From Gymnopus androsaceus JB14 (Eukaryota > Basidiomycota > Agaricomycetes > Agaricales > Omphalotaceae), in the NCBI GenBank assembly GCA_009733575.1, contig ML769518.1:49135-113134 (forward strand): 64,000 nt of DNA, read 5' to 3'. The position numbers and the translations under genes are program-made. Positions 34,477 through 44,721 of the stretch are shown piece after piece; position 1 is the stretch's first letter, and each line of letters opens with the position of its first letter. Below the pieces are notes generated by a model. That model was not told where the DNA came from and did not search any database. It worked only from the letters and a program-made list of their open reading frames with translations.

Positions 34477-36608
34477 TGACATTGATAGCGAGGACGTGGA
34501 AATGGCCCCTCCGATCCCTCCTAGACGTGGGGCTCGTACAAAACAATTACCTGCACATTACATGGTAAACTTCGTCGGTATGATGGACGAGGGGGGGGAA
34601 CACAGAAGAGGACCCACTAATTAATGTCCTCACTGCCGACTCAGAACTTGAACTCGAATGCGAAGAGCAGGATTTCCCTTCGATTGCCCAAAGTTTCATA
34701 CGAGCAGAGGTAGCCAATGCCGCTCTCACCCATCCCATTGATGATCCCGAAGCCAAAGACCCTTCCACCATACAAGAAGCACAGTCGTCGGTCTACTGGA
34801 CATACTGGCTCGCCGCAATCTACAAGGAACTCGAATCGTTGAAGGAAAAGGGTGTTTATGAAGAAGTTGATGAGATACCCCAAGGGAGGAAAGCAGTTGG
34901 CTCGAAATGGGTCTTACACATCAAACACGACAAGGAAGGCCTCATTGCGCGTTTCAAAGCTAGACTCATCGCAAAAGGGTTCACACAAATTCCTGGGCAA
35001 GACTTCACATACACGTTTGCCCCTGTTGCTTGCTGGGAATCAATGCGAACTATCCTTGCCCTAGCCACCGAACATAATATGGAACTACGACAAATTGATA
35101 TCAAAACCGCGTACCTAAACGGTCCACTCGATGAAGAGATCTATATGAAGAAACCCCATATTGCCGGATCTGGTTATTGGAGACTATGAAAAGGGCTTTA
35201 CGGGCTGAAGCAGTCGGGCAGACAATGGTATTGAGAACTCAACTCAAGACTTCAGTCAATCGGTTTCAAACGGCTCGAGTCAGACTGGAGCGTATATATC
35301 CAAGAAACGGATGGAGAACGCACTTACATTACGACCAGTGTCGACAACATGCTCATTGCCTCATCCTCCGTGAAGGAATTGGACTCTGTCATCAACCAAC
35401 TCACCTCGCTATTCGAAATCACAAACAATGGTGAACCAATGTTCCATCTTGGCTGTGGCATCTCGGGAGACCGATCCTCACATTCTATCTCAATTGACCA
35501 ATACCGATATACTCAATCCATCCTCTGTGAATTTGGGTACGAAAATTGCAACCCAGTTCATACACCTATGGACCCAGGCAAATGTCTATCCCCACAAACA
35601 ACGCCTCTCTCACCTGACGAACAGAGAATGGTAGAGAACTTCCCATACGGCGCAGTTGTAGGCAAGTGCATGTACCTTTCTAATTGCTCCAGGCCTGATA
35701 TCAGTTACACCGTGCGGGAACTAGCTGGATACATGGTCAACTTTGGTCCCTCACACATCGCCGCCGCGAAACATCTACTACAATACCTAAAGGGGACACC
35801 TCGCTACTCTCTCAAGTTAGGTACAGCGAGTTCTACCTACCCAACTATTTGAGCTCTATCTGATTCGGACTGGGGGATGGGTGACTCTCGAAAATCCATA
35901 TCGGGGTTCTTCATCATGATGGGTAACTCCCCTCTCTCATGGAGTTCAAAGCAACAGGGCATAGTAGCTTTGTCATCTTGTGAGGCAGAGTACCTTGTGT
36001 CACATCAGCAAAAAGGGGTTAAACCTATGATGACCTAGGGAACCTGGGCTACCCTGGTCACCCTGGTCACCCTGGTCACCTTGGGTCTTCCAGGCTACCC
36101 CAGGCTACCTTAGGCTACCTCAGGTTACCTCAGGCTCCTCAGGTTAGCTCAGGTTTACTCAGGTTTACTCAGGTTTACTCAGGTTGCCTCAAATTCCCAA
36201 AGTTTATCCCTAAATCCTAGGCAACCTAGGTGACCTCTCATTGTGGGTCAACCTAAAGTCAGCCCTGGGCCCAGACCATTTTTCCTGATGCAACTCACTG
36301 CGCTTGTGAAATATTGTGGTTCAGGAATCTATTCGCAGAATTAGGTTTTCCCCAACGTTCCCCCACATCACTGTTTTGTGACAATCAGGGTGCAATTGCC
36401 TGTACACACGATCCACTCGCACACAGCAAGATGAAACATATCTCTATTCGCAAACACTTTATTCGCGATTGCATCTCAAAACGCCAGCTCGACGTGATCT
36501 ACGTTTTGAACAAGGATAATTTTGCAGACCTTCTCACTAAACCCCTTCACCGGATTCTACACTCGCGATGGACTTCTATGATTCGACTGGACACAGGACA
36601 AGGGGGGG
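34477..36608 (+). pseudogene. Copia A reverse transcriptase and RNase H
   Basis: After an indel in the G8 run (34591-34598) the frame reads the copia RT domain: GSKWVLHIKHD, FKARLIAKGFTQ, DIKTAYLNG and KGLYGLKQSGRQWY. The catalytic YVDD region is SVDNM, so one of the paired aspartates is Asn. RNase H follows with SDSDWGMGDSRKS, SSCEAEYL and DNQGAI, ending HISIRKHFIRD and ADLLTKPL. In-frame TGA codons lie at 35187, 35232 and 35850. The palindromic element 36003-36290 splits RNase H. Frame is otherwise preserved to the end. Confidence 0.92.
36003..36290. mobile_element. CATCAG-family palindromic element (CCCTGGTCA word type) in RNase H
   Basis: 288 bp inserted after EAEYLVS. CA on each side (36001-36002 and 36291-36292) is a 2-bp duplication; removing one CA plus the element restores the RNase H frame exactly. 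Ends are CATCAGCAAAAAGG and CCATTTTTCCTGATG. The interior repeats CCCTGGTCA and CTCAGGTT words and their complements. Confidence 0.93.
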
Positions 36609-36822
36609 TGTTAACGGATGGTGCACAAGCGCCCATGCCGACGTAGTTTGATCAAGAGGTTACTTACTAAACCTGGGTCGGAGCAACATCCCCTTTATCA
36701 CTCGTTGCTCTGAACCAGGTACAATACCCTTTGAACTTAAATCCTTGTATAACTAATAAACACTCATTGCTCTGAACCAGCTATACCAAATATATCTTCA
36801 TTGAACTACAAAACCATTAACA
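36609..36822 (+). repeat. Copia A 3' LTR
   Basis: 214 bp, preceded by the polypurine tract AAGGGGGGG and followed by CATGC. It differs from the 5' LTR at about 11 sites, seven of them CpG in the 5' LTR and TpG or CpA here. Confidence 0.95.
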
Positions 36823-36827
36823 CATGC

Positions 36828-37338
36828 GTTTGCCATTGTGGTTGTTGCGATTCCGTGGACGACCAGCGATCTAGTAAACTAAAGATTAGACCTCGAAGAT
36901 GTTCAAGGAAGCCAACACAAAGGAGCTAACAGTCATCCAATTCGTCTCCTTTTCCCATTTTCACCGGAGAACCGAGGTTGTGGTGAAAGAAACTCTTCGA
37001 TGGTTATCACTAGTTGTGATTGTTGGGATCTCACAGTCGTTCATGGTCTGGCGCAAGGAACTATGTAACCCGGGTCCAAGTAGAGTAAGTAGTGAGGAAA
37101 AATTGGAAAAGGACAACCATTTTTTAACAAGAGTAAAAGGGAGTCTTGGCCAGCAATACCATTCGGAAGAGACCCCGAAATTGACGAACCAGGATACGAG
37201 AGAATAGACGATGAATCTTGAGATGCGCGCTTCACTGGACTGAGCGCCTAATTCTTCTTTCCTCTACCAATTCTAATTTCTCGCAGAGGTGATGTTTTTC
37301 TGCTTTAGGGTGGTGCTAATACCTAGGTTCCAATTAAC
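36828..37338. other. Displaced amidase upstream region
   Basis: Before the copia insertion this sequence was contiguous with 28736, so it is presumably the amidase promoter region. The ORF at 36899-37207 has a hydrophobic patch but no recognisable domain. No core promoter motif was identified. Confidence 0.45.
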
Positions 37339-38863
37339 TGTTGAATTAGACCGTGAGATGGGACAACAAAGGGAGGTCGAATTCGGATAGGTAGGGAACC
37401 GTTGCAAACGCGCAAGGGTTCCTGGTACAATAATAATCTACTTATATCTAAAACAAGTAAATCAAATATGTCAAAGCGAAATGTACGGAATCTAATCAGG
37501 TAAAAGCGAGTGCGGTTGCCTGGAGCAGATCGATATTCCAACACAGCCCCGCAGGCTAAGCACGAGCACCAGTAGAATCAAAATGGGAATCAAAGGGAAT
37601 CGTGAGGGAATTCACCCCCGGAATCTGAGAACAAAAACAAACATACAAATCAATCATAGCCAAAATCGAGGGGATCATCTTCAACAGTGTGAGCAGCTCC
37701 ATTTATCTTCTTCGAATTCTCCCACTTCTTCTTCTCAGGACAGTCCGACTTGAAATGACCACGCTTGTCACAGAAAAAGCAAACCACGCCGTCAGCGGAG
37801 GCGGCAATAAGTGCAACATTGTTTGGATCGGCGGATCCAGAGTTGGGCTTCTGGGAGTGATTGAGTTGGTTGATTTCTTCGTTAAGGAGGCGAGTGACAA
37901 CGGTCTCAATGGTGAACTCGGAAGGTGGAATAGTGTCGAGGGAAGAAATGAAATTCTTGTAGGAAACAGGGAGACCGAGGGTCATAGCAATGATAATGTC
38001 GAGATCAGTGATAGGGGATCCGGACTCTTCCATCTCGAAGGCTAAGGTCTTCACTGCTCCAATCCATGCTGACATCTTCTGAGCACTACCCTTTCTCATC
38101 GTCAACAGTTTACGGCGGTAAGCTAGCATCGCGGAAAATCCTCGGGCTTGGTGAATGGCTTTCAAGCTCTGCCAAATCACATAGGGGTCTCGGTTGCGCA
38201 TGTGGACAAGCTGGCTTGGCTCAACATGCAATATTAACTCGGCTCGCGCCTCAGCCATCTTCGTAGCTGTGCGCTTGTTCTTCTTCTTCAAAATATCTGC
38301 ATCAACATCTGCTTGGTTTCTCGGGTTACCAGCCGAATCATGGGTATCAACCGTGAACTCGATTATATCATACCAGTAGCTCTTCTGGATGAGCTTGGCC
38401 TCCATCGAGATATGCCAGGTAGGATAGTTCTCGTCATCGAGTTTCGCAAAACGGGGAGTCGCATCGTCAGATTTGGACATGGTGGGTAATCAATGGGTTC
38501 TCGTTGGGTTCTCGGGGATCTCGGAGTTCTCGTGGGTGAGTTGTCGACGTTCTCGTTGTCGAAGAGCTCGATAGGGGGTAATCTCGAATAAAGCAGAGTG
38601 ATTGCCGTCTCGTGGCAGCCCTGAGTGACGTCGAATGGCGGTTATACCAGCGCGTTTGTGTTGAATTAGACCGTGAGATGGGACAACAAAGGGAGGTCGA
38701 ATTCGGATAGGTAGGGAACCGTTGCAAACGCGCAAGGGTTCCCGGTACAATAATAATCTACTTATATCTAAAACAAGTAAATCAAATATGTCAAAGCGAA
38801 ACGTACGGAATCTAATCGGGTAAAAGCGAGTGCGGTTGCCTGGAGCAGATCGATATTCCAACA
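37339..38863 (-). mobile_element. Gag-only LTR retrotransposon (TR-GAG type), complete
   Basis: Two 205-bp LTRs (37339-37543 and 38659-38863) flank a 1.1-kb interior that holds only a Gag gene. Perfect TTAAC duplications lie at 37334-37338 and 38864-38868. On the minus strand the LTR reads TGTTGGAATATC...CTAATTCAACA. The LTRs differ at only three positions, which indicates a young insertion. With no pol, it would depend on enzymes supplied by another copia element. The Gag differs clearly from that of copia A. Confidence 0.93.
37650..38480 (-). CDS. Gag polyprotein with CCHC zinc knuckle
   Basis: An intact 276-residue frame from MSKSDDATPRFAKL. The UBN2-type Gag core contains WQSLKAIHQARGFSAMLAYR and LTMRKGSAQKMSAWI (about residues 104-140). 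A retroviral-type zinc knuckle, CFFCDKRGHFKSDC, lies near residues 236-249, giving C-x2-C-x4-H-x4-C. The charged tail ends DDPLDFGYD. It would package the element RNA into virus-like particles in the cytoplasm. The stop lies about 105 bp before the 3' LTR; no protease, integrase or RT follows. Confidence 0.93.
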   Translation of the reverse strand: MSKSDDATPRFAKLDDENYPTWHISMEAKLIQKSYWYDIIEFTVDTHDSAGNPRNQADVDADILKKKNKRTATKMAEARAELILHVEPSQLVHMRNRDPYVIWQSLKAIHQARGFSAMLAYRRKLLTMRKGSAQKMSAWIGAVKTLAFEMEESGSPITDLDIIIAMTLGLPVSYKNFISSLDTIPPSEFTIETVVTRLLNEEINQLNHSQKPNSGSADPNNVALIAASADGVVCFFCDKRGHFKSDCPEKKKWENSKKINGAAHTVEDDPLDFGYD

Positions 38864-39377
38864 TTAACATATGTTAATTAACATGTTAATAACATGTTAT
38901 TAGCATGTTATCAACATTGGCCTCTAAAAGCTATGTTAATGATGTTAATAAGTCAGCAAAGGTCTGTGACTGTGCCCCAGACTCCCAGCAATTACCGGAG
39001 TTTCAAATCACACTCAGATGATGCTGAAATGTTAGCTGTGGTATTATCCAGAGCAAAAGGCAGTGATTTTTTACTGGGACCAGACTCCAGAGGTTAGACT
39101 TGAGAATGGAGAATCAAAACTTGATCAAAACTTCAAGTTCTAAAGCTCCCTATGCATTTTATGGACCATAAAAGAGCATGACATATACCTTTCAACCAGT
39201 TCTGTATCAGGGTGAACCTTCACTAAGAGGACATGGGAGTACTAGGATGAATTGGCGCCTGGAATTAGCGCCTTAAGTGCCTGTAAGCGCCCATGTTAAT
39301 AACTGCTAATAACTCATGTTAAACAGGCCCCCAAAGGTACAATGTTAATAGCAATGTTATTAACATGGCCCTGACCA
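38864..39377. repeat. TGTTAA/TTAACA-rich low-complexity region
   Basis: Clusters of ATGTTAATAACATGTTATTA and GCAATGTTATTAACATGG occur at both ends (38868-38945 and about 39297-39371), in partly inverted orientation. This suggests a decayed palindromic element. The Gag-only element inserted at its left edge. Confidence 0.5.
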
Positions 39378-39510
39378 ATTAGCACCACCCTATTCTGCTT
39401 AGTGATATACACGGAAATAACTTTTGAAATCAGTTACATGCTTCACTAGTAGCCTCAACTGCGTACAAGTGTACTAATAAGAGCAACACCAGTAAAAACC
39501 AGCTCAAAAA

Positions 39511-41682
39511 TCATGCCAATGCAGCGGCCAGGAGTTCTGAAAATACAGGCGAGCCGAAACCAGCTAATTCGGAAATGTCAAAATGCAAACCTTGCGAAGG
39601 GCACTTGAGCACTTACTCAGTGGGTCCCACCCAACCGCTGCGTCAAAGGCCACCTATTCAGACGTCAATCTATGCTAAAAAGAATTCAAGGCTGAAATTT
39701 ACTGAAGAGGCAGGACAAACAAATCCTGAATTGTGCCCAATGGTAATATCTGTAAACGCTTTCGAACCTGTGGAGTATATGAACGGGTTGAGGAACCCAA
39801 GGACAGGTTTTCCAGCAGTAATCAGCTGGTCGTTGATCAGGGCTATTACTGAAGCAAATGTGGGCGAAGATGCACTAGTTCCTCCAATCAGGGCTGTTTC
39901 GCCTCCAACAACAACCTCAAAATTCCAGCCTTGCACAGAGGGTGAAAATCCTGTAAGAGAAAAGAAAATGGTTCACATGCCTTGAACCGATGCATCTGGG
40001 TACCCGCGTCCAGAGCTATTGAATGTCCCTGGGAAGTCAGATGGGATAGTCTCGAGGAAACCGGCGACCGCAGCGGTCTGGTAGAACGCAGTACTGAAGA
40101 CATTACTGAAACCACCTCCAGTGAAGTTGATGGCCTTCTCAGGTGCAAACCCCTGTAAAGATCCTACCGCGGTTATGAAAGGACACGATGAAGGGAAGTC
40201 TGGTATGAAGGTGGTGTCATCACAAACAGAGGCGTTATCGTGGTGTCCGCGCACACCGCCCTGCGGTTACTGAAGTCAGAAGTGGAAGCCAACCCATTAA
40301 GCAACCTACATCTCCTGACGAAAACATCACAGAAATACCCCGGCTCCCCAGTGCCATGTAACCGTTACATATTTTTCTGTGAAGAAAACGATGAATATAG
40401 GTAAAACATTCAGAAGCTATGTATGATACTAACATCGCCATGCTGCTTCCAAAACTCGACTCATCATCGCCATAGGATGTGGTCATGACCGTAGGTGGTT
40501 CTTCAATACCGTCGAGGAAAGTAGTAGTGTCCAGTAAAGATGTCGCAAAATCTTCGCCACCAACAGATAGGAATTGGATGGGGACGCCTGTTGCAAGACC
40601 TGATCGACCTTCAGTAACGGAAGAATCAGTTCGCAATAGAAAGCAAAGGACCTGTCGTATATCTGATTCCGGTTTCAGAGAAAGAATAATCAGATGGAAG
40701 AAAGAGGCAACATACTGTGTATCCAGACTCGCTTCGCTCCCAGCGTCTGCAGGATTCTGAGTGTTCAATCCACCGTCTAGAGTCAACAGGGTGAACGTGG
40801 TATTTGATGGGATATCAGGTCGCAAGAGTTTGAGGAATTCCTGGTATGAAACATTTATCAGCGAAGGCTTTACACCAGATCGTAAATCCCAAACCGCGAG
40901 ATCTGCTGTCTGAGCAAACTCATCCTCGTAGGCTGTTACGAGAAGGGAGTTACCTTTTGCTGTAGCTGGCGTTGTAGGAATACCATAGAGTTCTTGTAAA
41001 CAAGTCGGAGTGATGACGCCAGTAGGAAGACTTGAGTTGCAAGATGCAGCGACCGTACGCTTGTCAAGGCTGAGGTTGGTGGGAGCCAGGCGAGTGTTGG
41101 GCCGGACAAATTCCGTAGTGGGATGAATCACATCGACGTGTCCAACCAGCTCGGATGGCAGCGAGACAGAGAGCGTACGCGTGATTGTTTTCGTCATGTC
41201 GGGGTGCGTGAAAACTTCAAACTGTGTTGCGAAGAGCTCGTTTGCCTGCGAGACCGGGAGCGTGATGGACACCCAGTCGCAGTTGGGTGAGATTACGGTG
41301 GGGGTGAGGCCATTTGCAGATGCGAACGCAGAAAACGCGGAAGTGGTCTCTAAGGAGGGTTGGATGAAGGATTTCACCTGCATATTACTCGTCAAACGTG
41401 TATGCATACAATCGATATCAGATAGATCAGCGAACCTCCTCCATCGACAGCCACTGTCGGAACTCTGAGCTCCCCGGTATAGAAAGGGAAGTCAGCTTTT
41501 CCGTAAGACCGGCAACATTGTTTGACGTCAAAGCCACACGAAGGGTGAGCATATCATCAGCAGGCGCAGCACCTTGACTGACGAAGCCTGCTGGTACGGA
41601 TGTACGGCTCTCCGTGTACAACCATACCTGCGTAAGTCGCAGCTACGAGAGAGAGGGCACTCAGGAGCTTGCGGAAGGCCAT
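39511..41682 (-). CDS. Secreted S53 sedolisin-type serine protease
   Basis: An acid-active peptidase of the tripeptidyl-peptidase/aorsin family. A signal peptide starts at 41682 (MAFRKLLSALSLVAATYA). A prodomain follows, then the catalytic Glu and Asp in GSEASLDTQY, the oxyanion Asp in FSSGDVG and the nucleophile in GGTSASSP. Calcium-site residues FTDITIGHN precede a C terminus recovered through two introns: GFVAFDAAVGWDPL, then GFGSPVF...AAALA, stop at 39511. One extra G near 41608 shifts the frame after MVVH in the prodomain. All catalytic motifs are present, so the gene may be intact if that base is an error. About six introns. Confidence 0.88.
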
Positions 41683-41723
41683 GCTAGCAGTAACAGGTGG
41701 ATGAGCTATGGCTTCGAATGAGC

Positions 41724-41730
41724 TTATAAA
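41724..41730 (-). promoter_or_regulatory. TATA-like box of the sedolisin gene
   Basis: The minus strand reads TTTATAA about 42 bases upstream of the start codon. Confidence 0.3.
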
Positions 41731-41776
41731 CTCCAATGTCGACGTTGTTGCGCGATAAGCATGCCCAGTGCTTCTA

Positions 41777-41966
41777 ATAGGTGCGTGTGTGCTACAATTG
41801 AGACCGATTTGGATAGCATATTGGTGGGAATTAGGTGAGGTATTTGGTCAGGATAATAGGATATAAACTTATACTGGCTCAATAGGTGCATGTGTGCTGC
41901 AATTGAGACCGATTTGGATAGGAATATTGGTGGGAATTAGCTGAGGTATTTGGTCAGGTAATGCGT
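41777..41966. repeat. Two-copy 105-bp tandem repeat
   Basis: ATAGGTGCRTGTGTGCTRCAATTGAG...TATTTGGTCAGG at 41777-41861 recurs at 41882-41966 with few changes. It lies about 100 bp upstream of the sedolisin start. Confidence 0.85.
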
Positions 41967-42926
41967 GATATTCGGTTGAAAGGCGTGTCTGGAGAGCAAA
42001 TGAATAAGTGAGAAGCTTTACTACCGCTTTACCGATCTCTCAATGTGCACACATTCTGACACAATACTTCGTATATCAGAACCAAGCATGTTGTAGTCTG
42101 AACATGACGTGGAAGCCATATCATGGGTTCGTGCTGGGTTCATGGATCATATCCATCGAAGACTGTCTTCGAAAAAAGGAACAACGTTCGCTCGAAACGA
42201 TGTCTGGGAGGCCATTTAGAGAGGACGTCGATTTGTGATGGAATACCTAGCATTGTAGCGGTGAAGGACACTACACAACGCCACAAGATGCATACTACGC
42301 TAACGAACGAGTTAGAATATGAAAAAAAAGCAATTTTAGACTCTCAGCCATATCGGCCCGGTAAATTTCGATGATCCAGTTCAGCGAAAGGTGAAGAAAA
42401 AAGCGTACAAACCAATGCAGGATTTGGAGGCGATGAGTCTGAGGATAGCTGTTTCTGGAACTAATGGCGAGATTGATACTGAAAGTAGCGGTTGTATACG
42501 TATTGGTCTATACATATCTTGAGCAGCGAATAAACATATATGCACGTCCTAATATATTAATTCCAATGGAGCAGTTAAAGGTAGTCCTGGTCCACTCAAG
42601 TCGTATAGTCACTTCCCAATACATCTGCAATAGTGTATCCAGCGGTGGAAGCGAATTGTTTCTGAATTTGACAAGCAAAGATTAGATTTGTTTCGGGAGC
42701 ACTGGAACCGCGGTGAATACAGAAGAATGTGATGACATTATTGTAACGCTACAAAAAGACCGAGACCAGAGTGGTGATACAAAGACAAGATTAAGCGTAT
42801 AATACAGAGAGCAATAGCTAGTTAAGAATTCCAAGCACGCGCGGAGAAGGGCATTGTTCCAGGCAGAAAGACAAGAAAGTTCGTCGTTAAGATGATGCTC
42901 ATCAGTTAAAGTACAGTCAATGGTTC
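41967..42926. other. Intergenic, no gene seen
   Basis: ORFs at 42008-42374 and 42464-42685 have no recognisable features. This includes the presumed 3' region of the BTG/Tob-like gene. Confidence 0.4.
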
Positions 42927-43897
42927 CTAAGCACGAACGCGGCGCCAGCTTGGAAACCGAATCCGGACCCAACATAACTGTACCACTGTGCTTCCTTGAT
43001 CTGTGAGAGGCTCGCGAGTACCAGTAGTAGTTGCACGGACGGGAGCAACAGCGGGAGCCGCCTTCCCAGATAACACCTCCCGTAACAACCCCCGTTTCAC
43101 CACCCTGGTAAGTGTATCGCGCACGAGGCTTGCTCGGGGCGATGACGACAGGAGAAGAACGACGTTGGGAGTGGGATAGAGAGAAGGAAGAAAGACGATG
43201 AGACGGGATGGAGTCGGATTCGAGGGCAGCTGCAGCGAGTCTAGCTTTAGCGGGAGGGACGTAGACAGAAGTCTTTTTAGGAGAAGAGGCGGAGCCTGAA
43301 GAAGATACAGAAGTCATCGATTCTGCGGAGGCGTCCGAGAAAGCAACTGGAGGAAGAGGAAGAGGCAGTCGACTCGCTGTCAGAGTCGGACATGCACTCG
43401 TCGTCGTCTTCCGAAGCAGGGAGCGAGAACAGTGTCGGAAGGGAAATTGGCTGCTGACGAACAGAATCAAGCATTCCCTTCAGCTTTTCTATCATCGGAG
43501 TATCCTTATTCCTAAGTTTGGAGATCATCGGAATATCGTTGTCAGTAGGATCCTCTTCCCAGAGCGTAACAACGTCGCCAGTTTCTCCAATCCTCAGTTT
43601 CAAACAGCCTTCTCTAACAAACACATACATAACTTTACCTCCCAGAGCACGAATCCATTCGGCCCATTCGATACCAGCTTGTAAACAAGCAGCGTAGATA
43701 GGCGTAGGCGGAAGGTGAGTAGGAGAGAGAAGCAGGGTGAATGGAGAAATGGGCTGCTGAGTCGGAATGATCGAGGCGAAATTGGCGTGCAAGAAAAGCT
43801 CGAGTTGAGCGACAGTTTGAACGGGATAAGCAAGTGCCAGGGGACGCGTAAGGAGCGTCATGAGCTGGAAGAGAGTAGCGTTGGAGGTAGAGATCAT
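42927..43897 (-). CDS. BTG/Tob-like anti-proliferative domain protein
   Basis: The start at 43897 gives MISTSNATLFQLMTLLTRPL, a helical BTG-like start, then FLHANFASIIP, YAACLQAGIEWAEWI and KLRIGETGDVVTLWEED. The last matches the RIGE-x-G-x-V-x-x-LYE end of the BTG fold. In animals such proteins bind the CAF1 deadenylase. An acidic-serine stretch (DDDECMSDSDSES) and a low-complexity tail with YVPPAKARLAAAA and YTYQGGETGVVTGGV follow. A one-base shift is needed near 43345 within a CT-rich repeat and another near 43065. The C terminus is uncertain: the frame ending WRRVRA at 42927 is preferred, but another frame runs to 42682. Confidence 0.6.
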
Positions 43898-44721
43898 CGT
43901 GGTCGTTCTAGTATCGCTCTGCGATTTGCGTTAATGAGAATCTAGAACAAATAAAAATATCATTCGGCAACAAGGTAGGCAGAGTGGAAACTCGACCGAT
44001 CATAGAGATATCAGTATCAGGTTTTAAGGAAGATAGCCCAGAAAAGTTGTTTGTGGATCCATCAAAAGCGTGCTGTTGGAAGGATTTAATGCCGGAAAAA
44101 GTCAAAGGCATTGGGGAAGGAGAGAAGCATTCCGGGTCGAACTAGAAATCCTGAAACTTAGGTATTAGTAAAGAACACAATAAGTCACATACATTTTCAG
44201 CATATACATCTTCGTTCTCGTCATCGCCTCGGTCCGGTGCAGCACTCTGACAGCTAGCAGGTCATGGGAACAGCCAAAGTGATGATTTCGCTTCCTTGCT
44301 GGATCGAGTGCGAGGAGGACAAAAGAATGCTTCAGTTTTGAGCACAGAGGGGTCGGTCAAAAATGCGTATCGGATTTGTTGAAGCATCGTATCCAAAAAA
44401 AAAAAAAAAACCCCGAAGCCGGGCGCCAAGCCACTGCGTCAGCCGGCGCTTGAGCCTGTGAAGCTTATGGGGTTGTCTTCGGCTTCGGCTCGGCTCTACA
44501 GTAAAAGTCAGCTCATAGCCGCGGTAACACTAGTAGTGAGATACTAAGAGAGATAAGTACTAAGAATGAGCGAGAGAGCAATGCATGGCACGATAGTGGC
44601 ATGCGCGAAAATCGATTGCCTGTCCTGTGACATTTCGGACAATGTCTGTGACCTGTGACTGCCCAACTAATCGAAGTGCTCGCAATCTGCCAGCATCCCA
44701 GCACTACCATTGTCATCAACC
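43898..44721. other. Divergent intergenic region
   Basis: Shared upstream region of the BTG/Tob-like (-) and HET (+) genes. It contains an A17 run (about 44394-44410) followed by GC-rich CCGGGCGCCAAGCC / GCCGGCGCTTG sequence. No gene seen. Confidence 0.45.

Larger units (their letters stand above)
28742..36822 (+). mobile_element. Ty1/copia retrotransposon A, 8.1 kb with nested insertions
   Basis: Bounded by 214-bp LTRs (28742-28955 and 36609-36822) that begin TGTTAACGG and end CCATTAACA, with a perfect CATGC duplication. The order of parts is primer-binding site, Gag with zinc knuckle, protease, integrase, reverse transcriptase, RNase H, polypurine tract (AAGGGGGGG). Integrase before reverse transcriptase defines copia. 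Three insertions interrupt it: 31120-33516, 32350-32745 (inside the former) and 36003-36290. Frameshifts, TGA codons and a changed polymerase motif make it non-autonomous. The LTRs differ at about 11 of 214 positions. Confidence 0.95.

Noticed and set aside
36899..37207. 102-residue ORF upstream of the displaced amidase promoter
   Set aside because: A short hydrophobic patch only. It could equally be promoter sequence, and no second exon was found.
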